30,444 nucleotides of DNA from Dietzia timorensis (lineage in GTDB: Bacteria; Actinomycetota; Actinomycetes; Mycobacteriales; Mycobacteriaceae), in NCBI RefSeq assembly GCF_020742175.1, contig NZ_DYXM01000051.1, positions 1 to 30,444 on the forward strand, in the 5' to 3' direction. Each line of letters starts with the position of its first letter. Within the stretch, counting starts at the first letter, position 1. Under the pieces are notes generated by a model. It had not been told where the DNA came from and made no database searches. It saw only the letters and a list, made by a program, of their open reading frames with translations. Made by a program: the position numbers and the translations under genes. Below, piece by piece: positions 1-8,496 of the stretch.

Positions 1-1963
1 CGCGGATTCGCACCATCGCCCCTTCTACGAGGTCGAAGGTGGTGGCGGTGTCGGGGTGCATCGTTACGGTGGCCTCGGGGTCGGTGCCCAGGAGTTCGGG
101 CACGCGGCGGGTCTGCGCGCCGGACTGGTAATGCCCGAGCAGCCGGCCGGTGGTGAGCACGACCTGGCGCTCGGCGACACGGGTGTCGAAGGTGTCGGGA
201 GTGCCCACGAGCAGTGAGAATCGGGCACGCCCGTCGTCGGTGGCGAAGGAGTCGAGGAACAGCCGCGGAGTCCCGCCGGGCGCGTCCTTGCCGCACGGCC
301 AGTGCAGCGCCTCTCCGGCGTCGAGCCGGGCGTGGGAGATCGCCGAGTAGTCCGCGGCACCGCCGGCGGACGCGCGGGCGAGCTCGTCGAAGACCTCCGC
401 GGGGTCGGTGGGAAACCAGTGCGCGGGCTTGCCGAGGCGCTCGGCGAGGGCGCGCAGGATGTCGAGTTCGTCGCGCGTTCCCTCGGGAGGCTCGGCGGCG
501 CGGCGCCGGCGCAGCACGCGGCCCTCGAGGTTGGTCACGGTGCCTTCTTCCTCCGCCCACTGGCGGACGGGCAGGATGACGTCGGCCAGCCGCGCGGTTT
601 CCGAGGGCACGAAGTCGGCGACGACGAGAGTGTCCAGTTCGCCGAGGCGCTCGGCGACGCGGGCGGCATCGGGCGCCGAGACGACCGGGTTCGAGGCGTG
701 CACGAAGAGCATGCGCACCCCGGGCTCGCCGTCGGCGGCGAGATCCCTGCCGCAGGCGTCGAGCAGCTCGAACGCGCTTCGCCCAGGCCCGGGGATCTCG
801 CCCGACTCGACGCCCCACACGTGGGCGACGTGGGCGCGCGCGGCGGGGTCGGTGATCTTGCGGTAGCCGGGAAGCTGATCGCACTTTTGCCCGTGTTCTC
901 GCCCGCCCTGCCCGTTGCCCTGCCCGGTGATGGTGCCCCATCCCGAGCGCTCGCGGCCAGGCAGCCCGAGGGCGAGGGCAAGCGCGATCCACGCGGCCAC
1001 GGTGTCGGTGCCGCGCGAGGACTGCTCGGTGCCGCGCGCGGTAAGCACGTAGGCGCCGCGCCCCGCCCGCGCGGCCTTCGCGAGCCGCTCGACAGTCGCG
1101 CGCAGCGCGGGCACGCCGACCCCGGTCACCGCCTCGGTCCGCTCGGGCAGCCACTGCGAGGCCACGGCCCACGCGTCGTCGAACCCGCTGGTGCGGTCGC
1201 GGATGTATTCGCTGTCGGCCCACCCGCGCGTGACGGCGATGTGCAGCAGCCCCGCGGCCAGCGCCGCATCGGTGCCGGGGCGATTTTGCAGGTGCACCCC
1301 TCCGGCCTCATCCGCGAGGCGCGCGGTGACGCTCCGGCGGGGGTCGACGACCATGAGCCCGCCCGCGCCTGTCGCCGTATCCAGGTGCGTGACCATCGGC
1401 GGCATCGTCTCCGCCGGGTTCGCTCCGACAAAGAGGATCGCTTCGGCGTCGTCGAGATCGGTGAGCGGAAACGGCATGCCGCGGTCGAGACCGAAGCATC
1501 GCGTCGCGCCCGCGGCCGCCGACGACATGCACCAGCGGCCGTTGTAGTCGATCTGCGAGGTACCGAGCCCGAGCCGGGCGAACTTGCCGAGCATGTACGC
1601 CTTCTCGTTGGTCAGCCCGCCTCCCCCGAACACGCCGACACGGTCGGGCTCGGTGCCGCCCGCGCTCGCCCGGTGCACCGCCTCGGCGATGACGTCGAAG
1701 GCCTCATCCCACGTGGCGGGCGCGAGCTCGCCTTCCTTTCCGCCGCGCCGGAGCAGCGGAGTCGTCAGGCGATCGCCGGTGTCGAGTACCTGCGCTGCCG
1801 ACCAACCCTTGCGGCATAGCCGTCCGCGGTTGGTGGGAAAGTCGAGCGGGGTGATCTCGAGCGGGGCGCGGCGTCCGACGTCATCCTGCGTAGGGGTTGT
1901 GGGAGACAGCGCCATCCCGCACTGCAGCGCGCAGTAGGGGCAGTGGGTGTCGGCGCGGGTCAT
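1..1963 (-). CDS. nasA: Assimilatory nitrate reductase, molybdopterin catalytic subunit (3' end missing)
   Basis: Translating the minus strand from the ATG at 1963 gives an open frame of 654 codons that runs off the left edge, so the C-terminus is missing. The N-terminus carries a 4Fe-4S site: Cys8, Cys11, Cys15 (CPYCALQC) and Cys50 (GRLCRKGW). It is followed by typical Mo-bisMGD oxidoreductase blocks (GGGGLTNEKAYMLGKFAR, the IDYNGRWCMSSAA stretch, GANPAETMPP, VVDPRRS, HASNPVVSAPDA, EEGTVTNLEGRV). This fits a cytoplasmic nitrate reductase that reduces nitrate to nitrite for nitrogen assimilation. The start overlaps the narK stop as ATGA, so translation is coupled. Known of the family: some actinobacterial versions carry extra C-terminal redox domains, which cannot be judged here. 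A formate-dehydrogenase-like enzyme is the main alternative, but the neighbouring nitrate transporter argues against it. Confidence 0.9.
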   Translation of the reverse strand, partial: MTRADTHCPYCALQCGMALSPTTPTQDDVGRRAPLEITPLDFPTNRGRLCRKGWSAAQVLDTGDRLTTPLLRRGGKEGELAPATWDEAFDVIAEAVHRASAGGTEPDRVGVFGGGGLTNEKAYMLGKFARLGLGTSQIDYNGRWCMSSAAAGATRCFGLDRGMPFPLTDLDDAEAILFVGANPAETMPPMVTHLDTATGAGGLMVVDPRRSVTARLADEAGGVHLQNRPGTDAALAAGLLHIAVTRGWADSEYIRDRTSGFDDAWAVASQWLPERTEAVTGVGVPALRATVERLAKAARAGRGAYVLTARGTEQSSRGTDTVAAWIALALALGLPGRERSGWGTITGQGNGQGGREHGQKCDQLPGYRKITDPAARAHVAHVWGVESGEIPGPGRSAFELLDACGRDLAADGEPGVRMLFVHASNPVVSAPDAARVAERLGELDTLVVADFVPSETARLADVILPVRQWAEEEGTVTNLEGRVLRRRRAAEPPEGTRDELDILRALAERLGKPAHWFPTDPAEVFDELARASAGGAADYSAISHARLDAGEALHWPCGKDAPGGTPRLFLDSFATDDGRARFSLLVGTPDTFDTRVAERQVVLTTGRLLGHYQSGAQTRRVPELLGTDPEATVTMHPDTATTFDLVEGAMVRIR

Positions 1964-3372
1964 TTCTGGCGCACCAGGGCAGGGTCTGCAGCGTTGGCGG
2001 GGCGTTCTCCGCCCGGGAGGGAGGCGCAGGCCTGCGAGGTGCTCGTGCGGCGGCGCACCGTGGTGAAGAACGACAGGGTGATCACCGCGGCAACCACGTA
2101 GTACACCGCGAAGAACGCGAACGCCGAGGAGGCGTCGCCGGTGTCGAGGTAGGACTGGCGCAGCACCATATTGATGCCGACGCCGCCGAGACCGCCGATC
2201 GCCCCGGCGACACCGATAAGTGCGCCCGATGAGACCTGCGAGAACTCGCGGCGGCGCCCCGGTTCGAGGCTCTGATCGTGGACCTTCTTCCACGACACCG
2301 CCTCGAAGCTGTCCGGGATGAGCTTGTACACCGAGCCGTTGCCGACGCCCGAGGCGATGAACAAAACGATGAACAGGGCGACGACCACCGGCAGAGAATC
2401 GACCGCCGCGAGCGCGATCGAGCAGGCGAGCATGACGACGAACGCCGCGGCCGTGACGAGGCCGCCGCCGACACGGTCCGCCCACTTTCCGCCGTACACG
2501 CGGGCGATGGAGCCGAGCAGCGGACCGAGAAACGCGATCTGCGCGGCGTGCAGCGTCGCCTGCCCGGGGCTATCCCCGCCCGCGAGAAAGTGCTGCTGGA
2601 GCACCTGCCCAAAGGCGAAGGAGAAGCCGATGAACGAACCGAAGGTACCGATGTAGAGCAGCGAGATGAGCCAGGAATCGCGGTACTTCATCACCGCGCC
2701 GAGGGATTTGAGGTCCGCGGTGCGCCCGTCGATATTGTCCATGTAGAGCGCCGCGCCGACGCCCGCGACGGCAAGAAGCACGAGGTACACCGCACAAACG
2801 ATCTCCGGCCGCGTATTACCGACGGTGGCAATGACGAGCAGACCGAGAAGCTGCACGACGGGCACGCCGAGATTACCGCCGCCGGCGTTGAGGCCGAGCG
2901 CCCACCCTTTGAGGCGCTGCGGGAAGAAGGCGTTGATGTTGGTCATCGAGGACGCGAAGTTGCCTCCACCGAAGCCCGAGAGCGCGGCGACGATCAGATA
3001 CGCCCACAGTGCGTGGCCCGGGTCGAGCACGAGCAGCAGCGCACCACCGGTGGGGACGAGAAGGACGACGGCGGAGAACACGGTCCAGTTGCGGCCGCCG
3101 AACTTCGCGGTGGCGAGGCTGTAGGGCAGCCGTAGCACCGCGCCTGTCGCGGTCGCGGTGGCCGCGATGAGAAATTTATCGGCCGCGCTGAGCCCGTAGA
3201 CGTCCTCGGGCATGAACAACACGAGCACCGACCACAGGCTCCACACCGAAAACCCGACGTGCTCGGCGACCACCGACCACAGCAGATTCCTCCTGGCGAT
3301 CTTCTCGCCGCCCGCTTCCCAGGCTTTGGTGTCCTCGGGGTTCCAATTCTCGATCACGTGTGAGCGCGCCAT
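1960..3372 (-). CDS. narK: NarK/NasA-type nitrate/nitrite transporter (MFS)
   Basis: A 470-aa major facilitator protein with about 12 hydrophobic segments. It has both nitrate-signature regions: GFGGGNFASSMTNINAFFP at residues 133-151 and GVGNGSVYKLIP at 342-353. It also has the conserved arginine region after TM2 (RLPYS near 81). It should import nitrate, and possibly exchange nitrite, across the cytoplasmic membrane to feed the reductase encoded directly downstream with a 4-bp overlap. The ATG at 3372 is preceded by GAAAGGA about 9 nt upstream. The first 30 residues are hydrophilic, as is usual for this actinobacterial subgroup. Paired inverted repeats lie 60-100 bp upstream and may mediate nitrogen control. 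The transporter class is certain; transport direction is not shown by sequence. Confidence 0.93.
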   Translation of the reverse strand: MARSHVIENWNPEDTKAWEAGGEKIARRNLLWSVVAEHVGFSVWSLWSVLVLFMPEDVYGLSAADKFLIAATATATGAVLRLPYSLATAKFGGRNWTVFSAVVLLVPTGGALLLVLDPGHALWAYLIVAALSGFGGGNFASSMTNINAFFPQRLKGWALGLNAGGGNLGVPVVQLLGLLVIATVGNTRPEIVCAVYLVLLAVAGVGAALYMDNIDGRTADLKSLGAVMKYRDSWLISLLYIGTFGSFIGFSFAFGQVLQQHFLAGGDSPGQATLHAAQIAFLGPLLGSIARVYGGKWADRVGGGLVTAAAFVVMLACSIALAAVDSLPVVVALFIVLFIASGVGNGSVYKLIPDSFEAVSWKKVHDQSLEPGRRREFSQVSSGALIGVAGAIGGLGGVGINMVLRQSYLDTGDASSAFAFFAVYYVVAAVITLSFFTTVRRRTSTSQACASLPGGERPANAADPALVRQK

Positions 3373-3432
3373 CGCGACACATCCTTTCCGCAGTGGATGC
3401 GTCCGACGCTATGCGCGCGGCATTTCGACGAG

Positions 3433-3469
3433 GTTTACTCCCGTGAACGGCGTGAAACGACTGTGTTTC
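3433..3469 (-). promoter_or_regulatory. Paired inverted repeats upstream of narK, candidate nitrogen-regulator site
   Basis: The sequence shows GTTTAC-N4-GTGAAC (3433-3448, one mismatch between arms) and GAAAC-N6-GTTTC (3454-3469, perfect arms), 61-97 bp upstream of the narK start. Read on the minus strand, GAAAC, GTTTC, TTCAC and TAAAC blocks recur every 10-11 bp. That resembles the spaced half-sites known for the actinobacterial nitrogen regulator GlnR, but matches to that consensus are imperfect. The assignment to any regulator is inference. Confidence 0.35.
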
Positions 3470-3517
3470 GTGCCCGCGCCCGGCCCGTAACAATTGCCGT
3501 CGGAAGGGCAGGTCCTA

Positions 3518-4135
3518 CTAGGCTCCCGTCGCCGAGGCCACGAGGTTGCTGCCTTCCAGCGACGTTTCGTTTCCCAGAGCCGCGGTCCACTCGGCCGTCG
3601 TTGCGACGGAGGCGAAGTTCGAATTGAGCAGCACCATGAGGGTTTCATGCACGGCCTTCGCGGGGACGTCACCTTGCGCGTTCTTCAGGTTGATCGCGCC
3701 GGTGGCGTCCGAGAGCACCTCGACGGAGAAGCCGAGCGGTTCGGCGGTGACAGCCGTGCCGATCACGCAGTTGTTGGTCATGAACCCGACAAGGGTGACG
3801 GTGTCCACGTTCTTGGAACGAAGCCATTCCGCAAGGTCCGACTCGGAGAACACGCTGGCCACCGTCTTGGTCGCGGTCTTCCATTCGCCGGCTTCGCGGC
3901 GCGCGATCTCGGGATGGAGCTTTTGTCCTTCGCTCCCTTCGGCGAACACGGGCGCCCCCTCGGGGTAGATGTGCGCGAATGAGGCGATGGGGATTCCCGC
4001 CTCGGTCGCGGCGTCGACGGCGGCGAGGATGTTCGAGAGAGATTCCTCTCGCGGCGGGTGGGCGATAGCGAGCGGACCATCGAAGTACTCCTGCTGGACA
4101 TCGATGATGACGAGCGCGCGATTCGGGGTGGTCAT
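3518..4135 (-). CDS. Isochorismatase-like cysteine hydrolase
   Basis: A 205-aa protein starting MTTPNRALVIIDVQ. The frame is open further upstream to 4303, but the ATG at 4135 has an excellent ribosome site (GGAGG with 6 nt spacing), and the family always begins with this strand-forming segment. The family triad is visible as Asp12 (IDVQ), Lys90 (ATKTVASVF) and nucleophile Cys123 (FMTNNCVIGTA). Members hydrolyse amides such as nicotinamide, N-carbamoyl compounds or ureido groups, or isochorismate; the substrate cannot be read from sequence. It is divergent from a GlxA-type regulator, a common pairing in which the regulator controls the hydrolase. It lies 145 bp upstream of narK on the same strand, but narK appears to have its own control region. 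Confidence 0.88.
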   Translation of the reverse strand: MTTPNRALVIIDVQQEYFDGPLAIAHPPREESLSNILAAVDAATEAGIPIASFAHIYPEGAPVFAEGSEGQKLHPEIARREAGEWKTATKTVASVFSESDLAEWLRSKNVDTVTLVGFMTNNCVIGTAVTAEPLGFSVEVLSDATGAINLKNAQGDVPAKAVHETLMVLLNSNFASVATTAEWTAALGNETSLEGSNLVASATGA

Positions 4136-4214
4136 GGTGATCCTCCATTGGTTGGGATTGGGCGGTTCGTTCCCGGTCACCATCCATCGTGAAGGACACG
4201 ACCTATACTCGCGA

Positions 4215-4231
4215 GTGTCTTTCTGGCACAC
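4215..4231. promoter_or_regulatory. Weak inverted repeat in the divergent hydrolase/GlxA promoter region
   Basis: GTGT (4215-4218) and ACAC (4228-4231) flank a 9-nt centre in the 123-bp region shared by the divergent hydrolase and regulator genes. The position suits an operator for the AraC-family regulator, but the arms are very short. It is offered only as a candidate. Confidence 0.2.
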
Positions 4232-4258
4232 CTTCGATGGAATCGGGCCAACTGAGCT

Positions 4259-5209
4259 ATGAACTTCGCAATCTACGTATTCGACGGCATCTCGATGTTC
4301 CACGCTGCGGCGCCGCTGTCGGTGTTCGGCGAGGCGGCGAAGCTCCCCGCCGCAAGCGACTGGACGCTCACCGTGTGGAGCGACACGGGCTCCCCCGTTC
4401 GCACAGCCGAAGGCGTCGAGCTGGCGGCGCTATCCGGACCGGAAGCTCTCGACGTCGCCGATGTCGTCGTCATCCCGTCGTGGCATTCCGACTTCAGACC
4501 TGTAGAGGGATGGTTCCGCGAAGGCGTATCCCGCGCCCACACGAACGGCGCGCAGGTCGTCGGCTTGTGCCTTGGCGCCTTCCCCCTTGCGGCGTCCGGA
4601 ATCCTCGACGGCCGCGCCGCGGTCACCCATTGGTCGGGCGCCGAGGAATTGGCGCGATCGTTCCCGCGGGTACAGGTGGCCGCGGATGCCTTGTACATGG
4701 ACCACGGAGACGTTCTCACCTCCGCCGGCACTGCCTCGGGGCTCGACGCGTGCCTGCACTTCGTGCGGACCCAGCTCGGGGCGGAGCACGCCGCGGCGGT
4801 CGCGCAGAAACTCGTCATCGCCCCACACCGCGACGGCGGGCAGGCCCAATACATTCGTCGCCCTATGCCCACTCCGTCCGAGCACGGGCCGATGAGCGAC
4901 CTTCTCGAATGGATCGTCGCGAACCTCGAACATTCCCTGACGGTCGAGACCCTCGCGGCCAGGACGCAGATGAGCACGCGCAACTTCACCCGCCGCTTTC
5001 GCGAGGCCACCGGGACGAGCCCTGCGCGGTGGATCGCGGCGCGCCGGCTCGACGAGGGCCGCCGGTTGCTGGAGACGACCGGGTGGACGATCGACCGGAT
5101 CGCACGAACCTGCGGATTCGCCAGTCCCGTAACGTTTCGACAGAGCTTCGCCGCGGCATTTTCGACAACGCCGACGTCATACCGCAAGCGCTTTTCCCAT
5201 GCCGCCTGA
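4259..5209 (+). CDS. GlxA-family transcriptional regulator (DJ-1/PfpI domain plus AraC HTH)
   Basis: 316 aa. Residues 1-190 form a DJ-1/PfpI glutamine-amidotransferase-like domain with the nucleophile-elbow motif GLCLGAF (Cys104) and the SAGTASGLDACLH stretch. Residues 213-313 form a double helix-turn-helix AraC domain ending in the usual GFASPVTFRQSFAAAFSTTPTSYRKRF. Such proteins are cytoplasmic DNA-binding activators whose amidotransferase-like domain senses a small ligand, sometimes a nitrogenous or amino-acid-like compound. It is divergent from the cysteine hydrolase at 3518-4135, its likeliest target. No strong Shine-Dalgarno is seen at the ATG at 4259 (a GAG lies 4 nt upstream); an upstream in-frame start is not apparent. 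Confidence 0.9.
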   Translation: MNFAIYVFDGISMFHAAAPLSVFGEAAKLPAASDWTLTVWSDTGSPVRTAEGVELAALSGPEALDVADVVVIPSWHSDFRPVEGWFREGVSRAHTNGAQVVGLCLGAFPLAASGILDGRAAVTHWSGAEELARSFPRVQVAADALYMDHGDVLTSAGTASGLDACLHFVRTQLGAEHAAAVAQKLVIAPHRDGGQAQYIRRPMPTPSEHGPMSDLLEWIVANLEHSLTVETLAARTQMSTRNFTRRFREATGTSPARWIAARRLDEGRRLLETTGWTIDRIARTCGFASPVTFRQSFAAAFSTTPTSYRKRFSHAA

Positions 5210-5258
5210 GCGTCGCGGATCCGCGCGCCGCGCGCACGAGTTGTGTTTAATGGGCGCC

Positions 5259-6158
5259 ATGGCAACTCAACGTTGGACCGAAGCCGATATCGTCGACCAG
5301 ACCGGGCGCACCTTCGTCGTCACGGGCGCGAATTCGGGGCTCGGCCTGCAGAGCACCAAGGCGCTCACGGCCGCCGGCGCCCGGGTCATCATGGCGTGCC
5401 GCAACATCGAGAAGGCAGAGGCGGCGCGCGAGGAGCTGCCCGCGGACTCTCGCAGGCTCGCCGAGGTCCACGAGCTCGACCTGGGCGACCTTCGCTCGGT
5501 CGACTCGTTCGTCTCCGGCATCGAAGACCGCGGCGTCGACGTGCTCATCAACAACGCCGGCGTCATGGACGTCCCGCTCGGCCGCACCGAGCAGGGCTTC
5601 GAGCAGCAGTTCGGCGTCAACGTGTTGGGGCATTTCGCGCTCACCGCGGAGCTCGAGCACAAGATCACCGACCGCGTCGTCTGGCTCGGCTCGCTCATGC
5701 ATCAGCTCGGCTGGATCAACCTCGACGACCTCAACTACGAGCGGCGCTCCTACAATTCGTGGCTCGCCTACGGGCAGTCGAAGCTCGCGTGCGTCATGCT
5801 CGCCTACGAGCAGCAGCGCCGTTTCGTGCGCGAGGGTTCGTCGCTGCGCGCGGTCGTCGCGCACCCGGGGTATTCGGCCACGAACCTGCAGACGCACAGC
5901 GGCAACCCGGTGGTGCGCCAAATCATGAAGCTCGGCAATTCCCTGCCGCTTATCGCGCAGCCGCCCAACCGCGGCGCTCTGCCCGAGCTCTACGCGGCGA
6001 CGGCACCGGATCTGCCCGGCGGCTGGTACATCGGCCCCGATGGGCCTGGCGAGGTTCAGGGCTTCCCGCGCCCGGTCGCGTCGAATAAGCGCAGCTATGA
6101 CGTCGGAGTTGCCGAAAAACTCTGGGAGGCCTGCGCCGAGCTCGTCGAGCGGCGATAG
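5259..6158 (+). CDS. Short-chain dehydrogenase/reductase (retinol-dehydrogenase-like)
   Basis: 299 aa from the ATG at 5259; an ATG at 5250 in the same frame would add three residues. The NAD(P) motif TGANSGLG lies at 22-29, NNAG at 98-101, catalytic Ser145 (WLGSLMHQLG) and YGQSK with Tyr171 and Lys175. This is the classical SDR fold close to the WW-oxidoreductase/retinol dehydrogenase branch that is abundant in mycolic-acid bacteria. The substrate is unknown. It follows the GlxA regulator by 49 bp on the same strand and may be co-transcribed or use a short-leader promoter. No good ribosome site precedes either start. It is convergent with the TetR gene, with a 20-bp gap. Confidence 0.88.
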   Translation: MATQRWTEADIVDQTGRTFVVTGANSGLGLQSTKALTAAGARVIMACRNIEKAEAAREELPADSRRLAEVHELDLGDLRSVDSFVSGIEDRGVDVLINNAGVMDVPLGRTEQGFEQQFGVNVLGHFALTAELEHKITDRVVWLGSLMHQLGWINLDDLNYERRSYNSWLAYGQSKLACVMLAYEQQRRFVREGSSLRAVVAHPGYSATNLQTHSGNPVVRQIMKLGNSLPLIAQPPNRGALPELYAATAPDLPGGWYIGPDGPGEVQGFPRPVASNKRSYDVGVAEKLWEACAELVERR

Positions 6159-6178
6159 CGTCCAAACCGCCCGCGCGC

Positions 6179-6766
6179 TCAGACCGTGCTGTGCGCGGGC
6201 GCGACCAGCGGAAGCACGAGGGTGTCGACGATTTCCTCGAGCACGGCGTGCGGCACCCGGTCCCGGGTGGTCATGATCTCACTGCGGAGCACAGCGAACG
6301 GCGCCTTGCGCACCATTCGTGTCGCCTTCTCCGGGTCGACCTCACCGCGCTCGATGGCGCGGCTGTACACCACCTCCAGCACGTCTGGCCCTTCCCCGAG
6401 CACGTGCTTGCGCAGCTCGGCGGGACTCTGTCCTGTGGCCTCGTAATACCCGCTCAGGTGCACGCGAATCCCGGTGAGCATGTGCTCCCGCGTCGCGTTC
6501 GACTGCTCAAGTAGGGCGATCAAATCCCCACGGAACGAACCGGTGTCGGGGACGCTGCGCGCGAAGAGCTTGAAATGGTGGGCGATCGTGTCACGCACGA
6601 GCTCGCCCTTGTCCGCCCAACGCCGGTAGAGCACGGCCCGCGACGTCTGGGCTCGCGAGGCGACCGCCTCGAATGTGATCCCGGAATAACCCGACTCACT
6701 CAGCTCCTGCCACGCGGCCTTGTACAGCGCATTCTCGAGATCTTCTCCTCTCCGACGGGTGGACAT
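6179..6766 (-). CDS. TetR-family repressor of the adjacent exporter
   Basis: 195 aa. An N-terminal TetR helix-turn-helix occupies about residues 12-57 (GITFEAVASRAQTSRAVLYRRWADK), followed by an alpha-helical ligand-binding domain. A GTG lies immediately before the ATG; the ATG at 6766 is preferred because GGAG sits 5 nt upstream of it but only 2 nt from the GTG. The gene is divergent from a DHA2 drug exporter, the standard arrangement in which the repressor blocks both genes until a toxic ligand binds it. A 20-bp palindrome in the shared promoter region is the likely operator. Confidence 0.9.
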   Translation of the reverse strand: MSTRRRGEDLENALYKAAWQELSESGYSGITFEAVASRAQTSRAVLYRRWADKGELVRDTIAHHFKLFARSVPDTGSFRGDLIALLEQSNATREHMLTGIRVHLSGYYEATGQSPAELRKHVLGEGPDVLEVVYSRAIERGEVDPEKATRMVRKAPFAVLRSEIMTTRDRVPHAVLEEIVDTLVLPLVAPAHSTV

Positions 6767-6819
6767 CACGACTCCTTTAGGTACGTTTGCGTATCCAATT
6801 CAATGCGCCTAGTATCGGA

Positions 6820-6848
6820 TTGTCAAGATACAGAGTCGTATCTTAAAT
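6820..6848 (+). promoter_or_regulatory. Exporter promoter with embedded TetR operator
   Basis: A perfect inverted repeat, AAGATAC (6825-6831), 6 nt, GTATCTT (6838-6844), lies between the divergent TetR and exporter genes. It sits almost exactly in the spacer between a -35-like TTGTCA (6820-6825) and a -10-like TTAAAT (6843-6848), 17 bp apart and directed toward the exporter. Binding there would block RNA polymerase. Further GTATC half-sites occur at 6791 and 6812. The repeat is seen directly; its use by the TetR protein is inferred from position. Confidence 0.65.
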
Positions 6849-6906
6849 TTCACCTTAGAATTTCGCCGCCCGATCGGTGGCACACGATAAACGCACGAGG
6901 TAAATC

Positions 6907-8496
6907 ATGTCTTCCCACCCGCCACAAGACGGCGTGCTACTCGAGGAGGCTCCCGGCGATCCCGGGGCCGACTCAACCCCGCACGTCAACGTAGCCGCCG
7001 TCTTCATCGGCCTCATGGCCACGATGTTGCTCGCTTCCCTGAACCAGACGATTCTCGCCACGGCACTGCCGACTATCGTCGGCGAGCTCGACGGCGTCGA
7101 TCAGATGACCTGGGTTATCACCGGCTTTATCCTCGCCTCCACCGTCGTCATGCCGATGTACGGTCGCTTGTCCGACCTCTTCGGCCGCCGCCCGGTGATC
7201 CTCACCGCGATCGGGTTGTTCATGATCGGTTCGGTGGTCGGCGCACTCGCCGGCTCCATCGAAATCCTCATCGTCTCCCGCGTCATCCAGGGCCTCGGCG
7301 GCGGCGGTCTGATGATTCTGTCGCAGGCGGCCATCGCCGACGTCGTCCCCGCCCGCCAGCGCGGCAAGTACATGGGCGCCATGGGCGCGGTCTTCGCCGT
7401 GTCCTCGGTCGCCGGCCCGCTCCTCGGCGGCTGGTTCACCGAAGGGCCCGGCTGGCGCTGGGCGATGTGGTTCAACATTCCGATCGGCATCATCGCCATC
7501 ATCCTGGTGTCGATCTTCCTCAACATCCCGCACGTCAAGTCGAAGCACATGCCGCGGCTCGACTACCTCGGCATGGTTCTCGTCGCCGGCGCGACCACCA
7601 CACTCGTGTTGCTGTGCACGTGGGGCGGCACCCGCTACGACTGGATGTCGGCGCCCATCATCGGGCTCCTCATCGCCACCGTCGTCCTCGCCGTTGCCTT
7701 CGTCTTCACCGAGCTTCGCGCGGAGAGCCCGGTCATCCCGATGCAGCTGTTCTTCGAGCGCAACTTCGTACTGTGCGTCCTCGCCGCAATCTGCGTCGGC
7801 ATCGTGATGTTCGGCTCACTCGGCTACATGCCGACCTACATCCAGATGGTCACCGGGGTTTCGGCCACGATGGCCGGTCTGCTCATGACCCCGATGATGG
7901 GCAGCATGCTCATCTTCTCGATCGGCTCCGGCATTTTCGTCTCCCGCACCGGCAAGTACAAGTTCTTCCCGGTCGTGGGCACGCTGATCATGGGGCTCGG
8001 CATGTTGCTGCTGTCGAACCTGCACCCGGAGTCGCCGCGCTGGGAGCTCCTCGGTGCACTCGCTGTGCTCGGCATGGGCGTCGGCCTGTCCATGCAGATC
8101 CTCACCCTCATCGTGCAGAACACCTTCCCCGGCGCGATCGTCGGTACGGCGACGGCGTCGGTGAACTACTTCCGCCAGGTCGGTGCAACGGTCGGCTCGG
8201 CGCTCGTGGGCGCGTTGTTCGCCTCGCGGCTGATGTCCAATCTCATGGAAGCGCTGGGTGGAAATGCGCCTGCCGGCAGCGGTGGCGGAACGTCGCTTAC
8301 TCCCGAGATGGTCGACGGCATGCCGGATGCGCTCCGCCTGCCGATCGTGACGGCGTACAACGACGCCTTGCTGCCGATCTTCCTGTGGATGGCACCGCTG
8401 GGCGTCGTCGCGGCGATCATCATGTCCTTCGTCAAGGAGCACGCGCTCAAGGAAACCGTGGAAAAGAAGGTCGAGCCGGTCGGCGCGGACGCCTAG
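6907..8496 (+). CDS. DHA2-family 14-TM drug:H+ antiporter (MFS)
   Basis: 529 aa with a hydrophilic N-terminal 27 residues, then about 14 hydrophobic segments. DHA2 marks are the TM1 motif LNQTILATALPTI (45-57), motif A GRLSDLFGRRPV (86-97) and the motif C region ending GPLLGGW (170-176). Relatives (EmrB/QacA/LfrA type) expel lipophilic or cationic drugs and dyes across the cytoplasmic membrane using the proton gradient. The ATG at 6907 has GAGGT about 6 nt upstream. The divergent TetR gene and its operator point to drug-induced expression. The stop codon overlaps the stop of the convergent amine oxidase gene. Confidence 0.92.
   Translation: MSSHPPQDGVLLEEAPGDPGADSTPHVNVAAVFIGLMATMLLASLNQTILATALPTIVGELDGVDQMTWVITGFILASTVVMPMYGRLSDLFGRRPVILTAIGLFMIGSVVGALAGSIEILIVSRVIQGLGGGGLMILSQAAIADVVPARQRGKYMGAMGAVFAVSSVAGPLLGGWFTEGPGWRWAMWFNIPIGIIAIILVSIFLNIPHVKSKHMPRLDYLGMVLVAGATTTLVLLCTWGGTRYDWMSAPIIGLLIATVVLAVAFVFTELRAESPVIPMQLFFERNFVLCVLAAICVGIVMFGSLGYMPTYIQMVTGVSATMAGLLMTPMMGSMLIFSIGSGIFVSRTGKYKFFPVVGTLIMGLGMLLLSNLHPESPRWELLGALAVLGMGVGLSMQILTLIVQNTFPGAIVGTATASVNYFRQVGATVGSALVGALFASRLMSNLMEALGGNAPAGSGGGTSLTPEMVDGMPDALRLPIVTAYNDALLPIFLWMAPLGVVAAIIMSFVKEHALKETVEKKVEPVGADA

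Noticed and set aside
302..1819. Long plus-strand open frame of about 505 codons
   Set aside because: It is antisense to the nitrate reductase gene; its product is Arg/Gly/Ala-rich with no domain, while the minus-strand translation shows clear molybdopterin oxidoreductase motifs.
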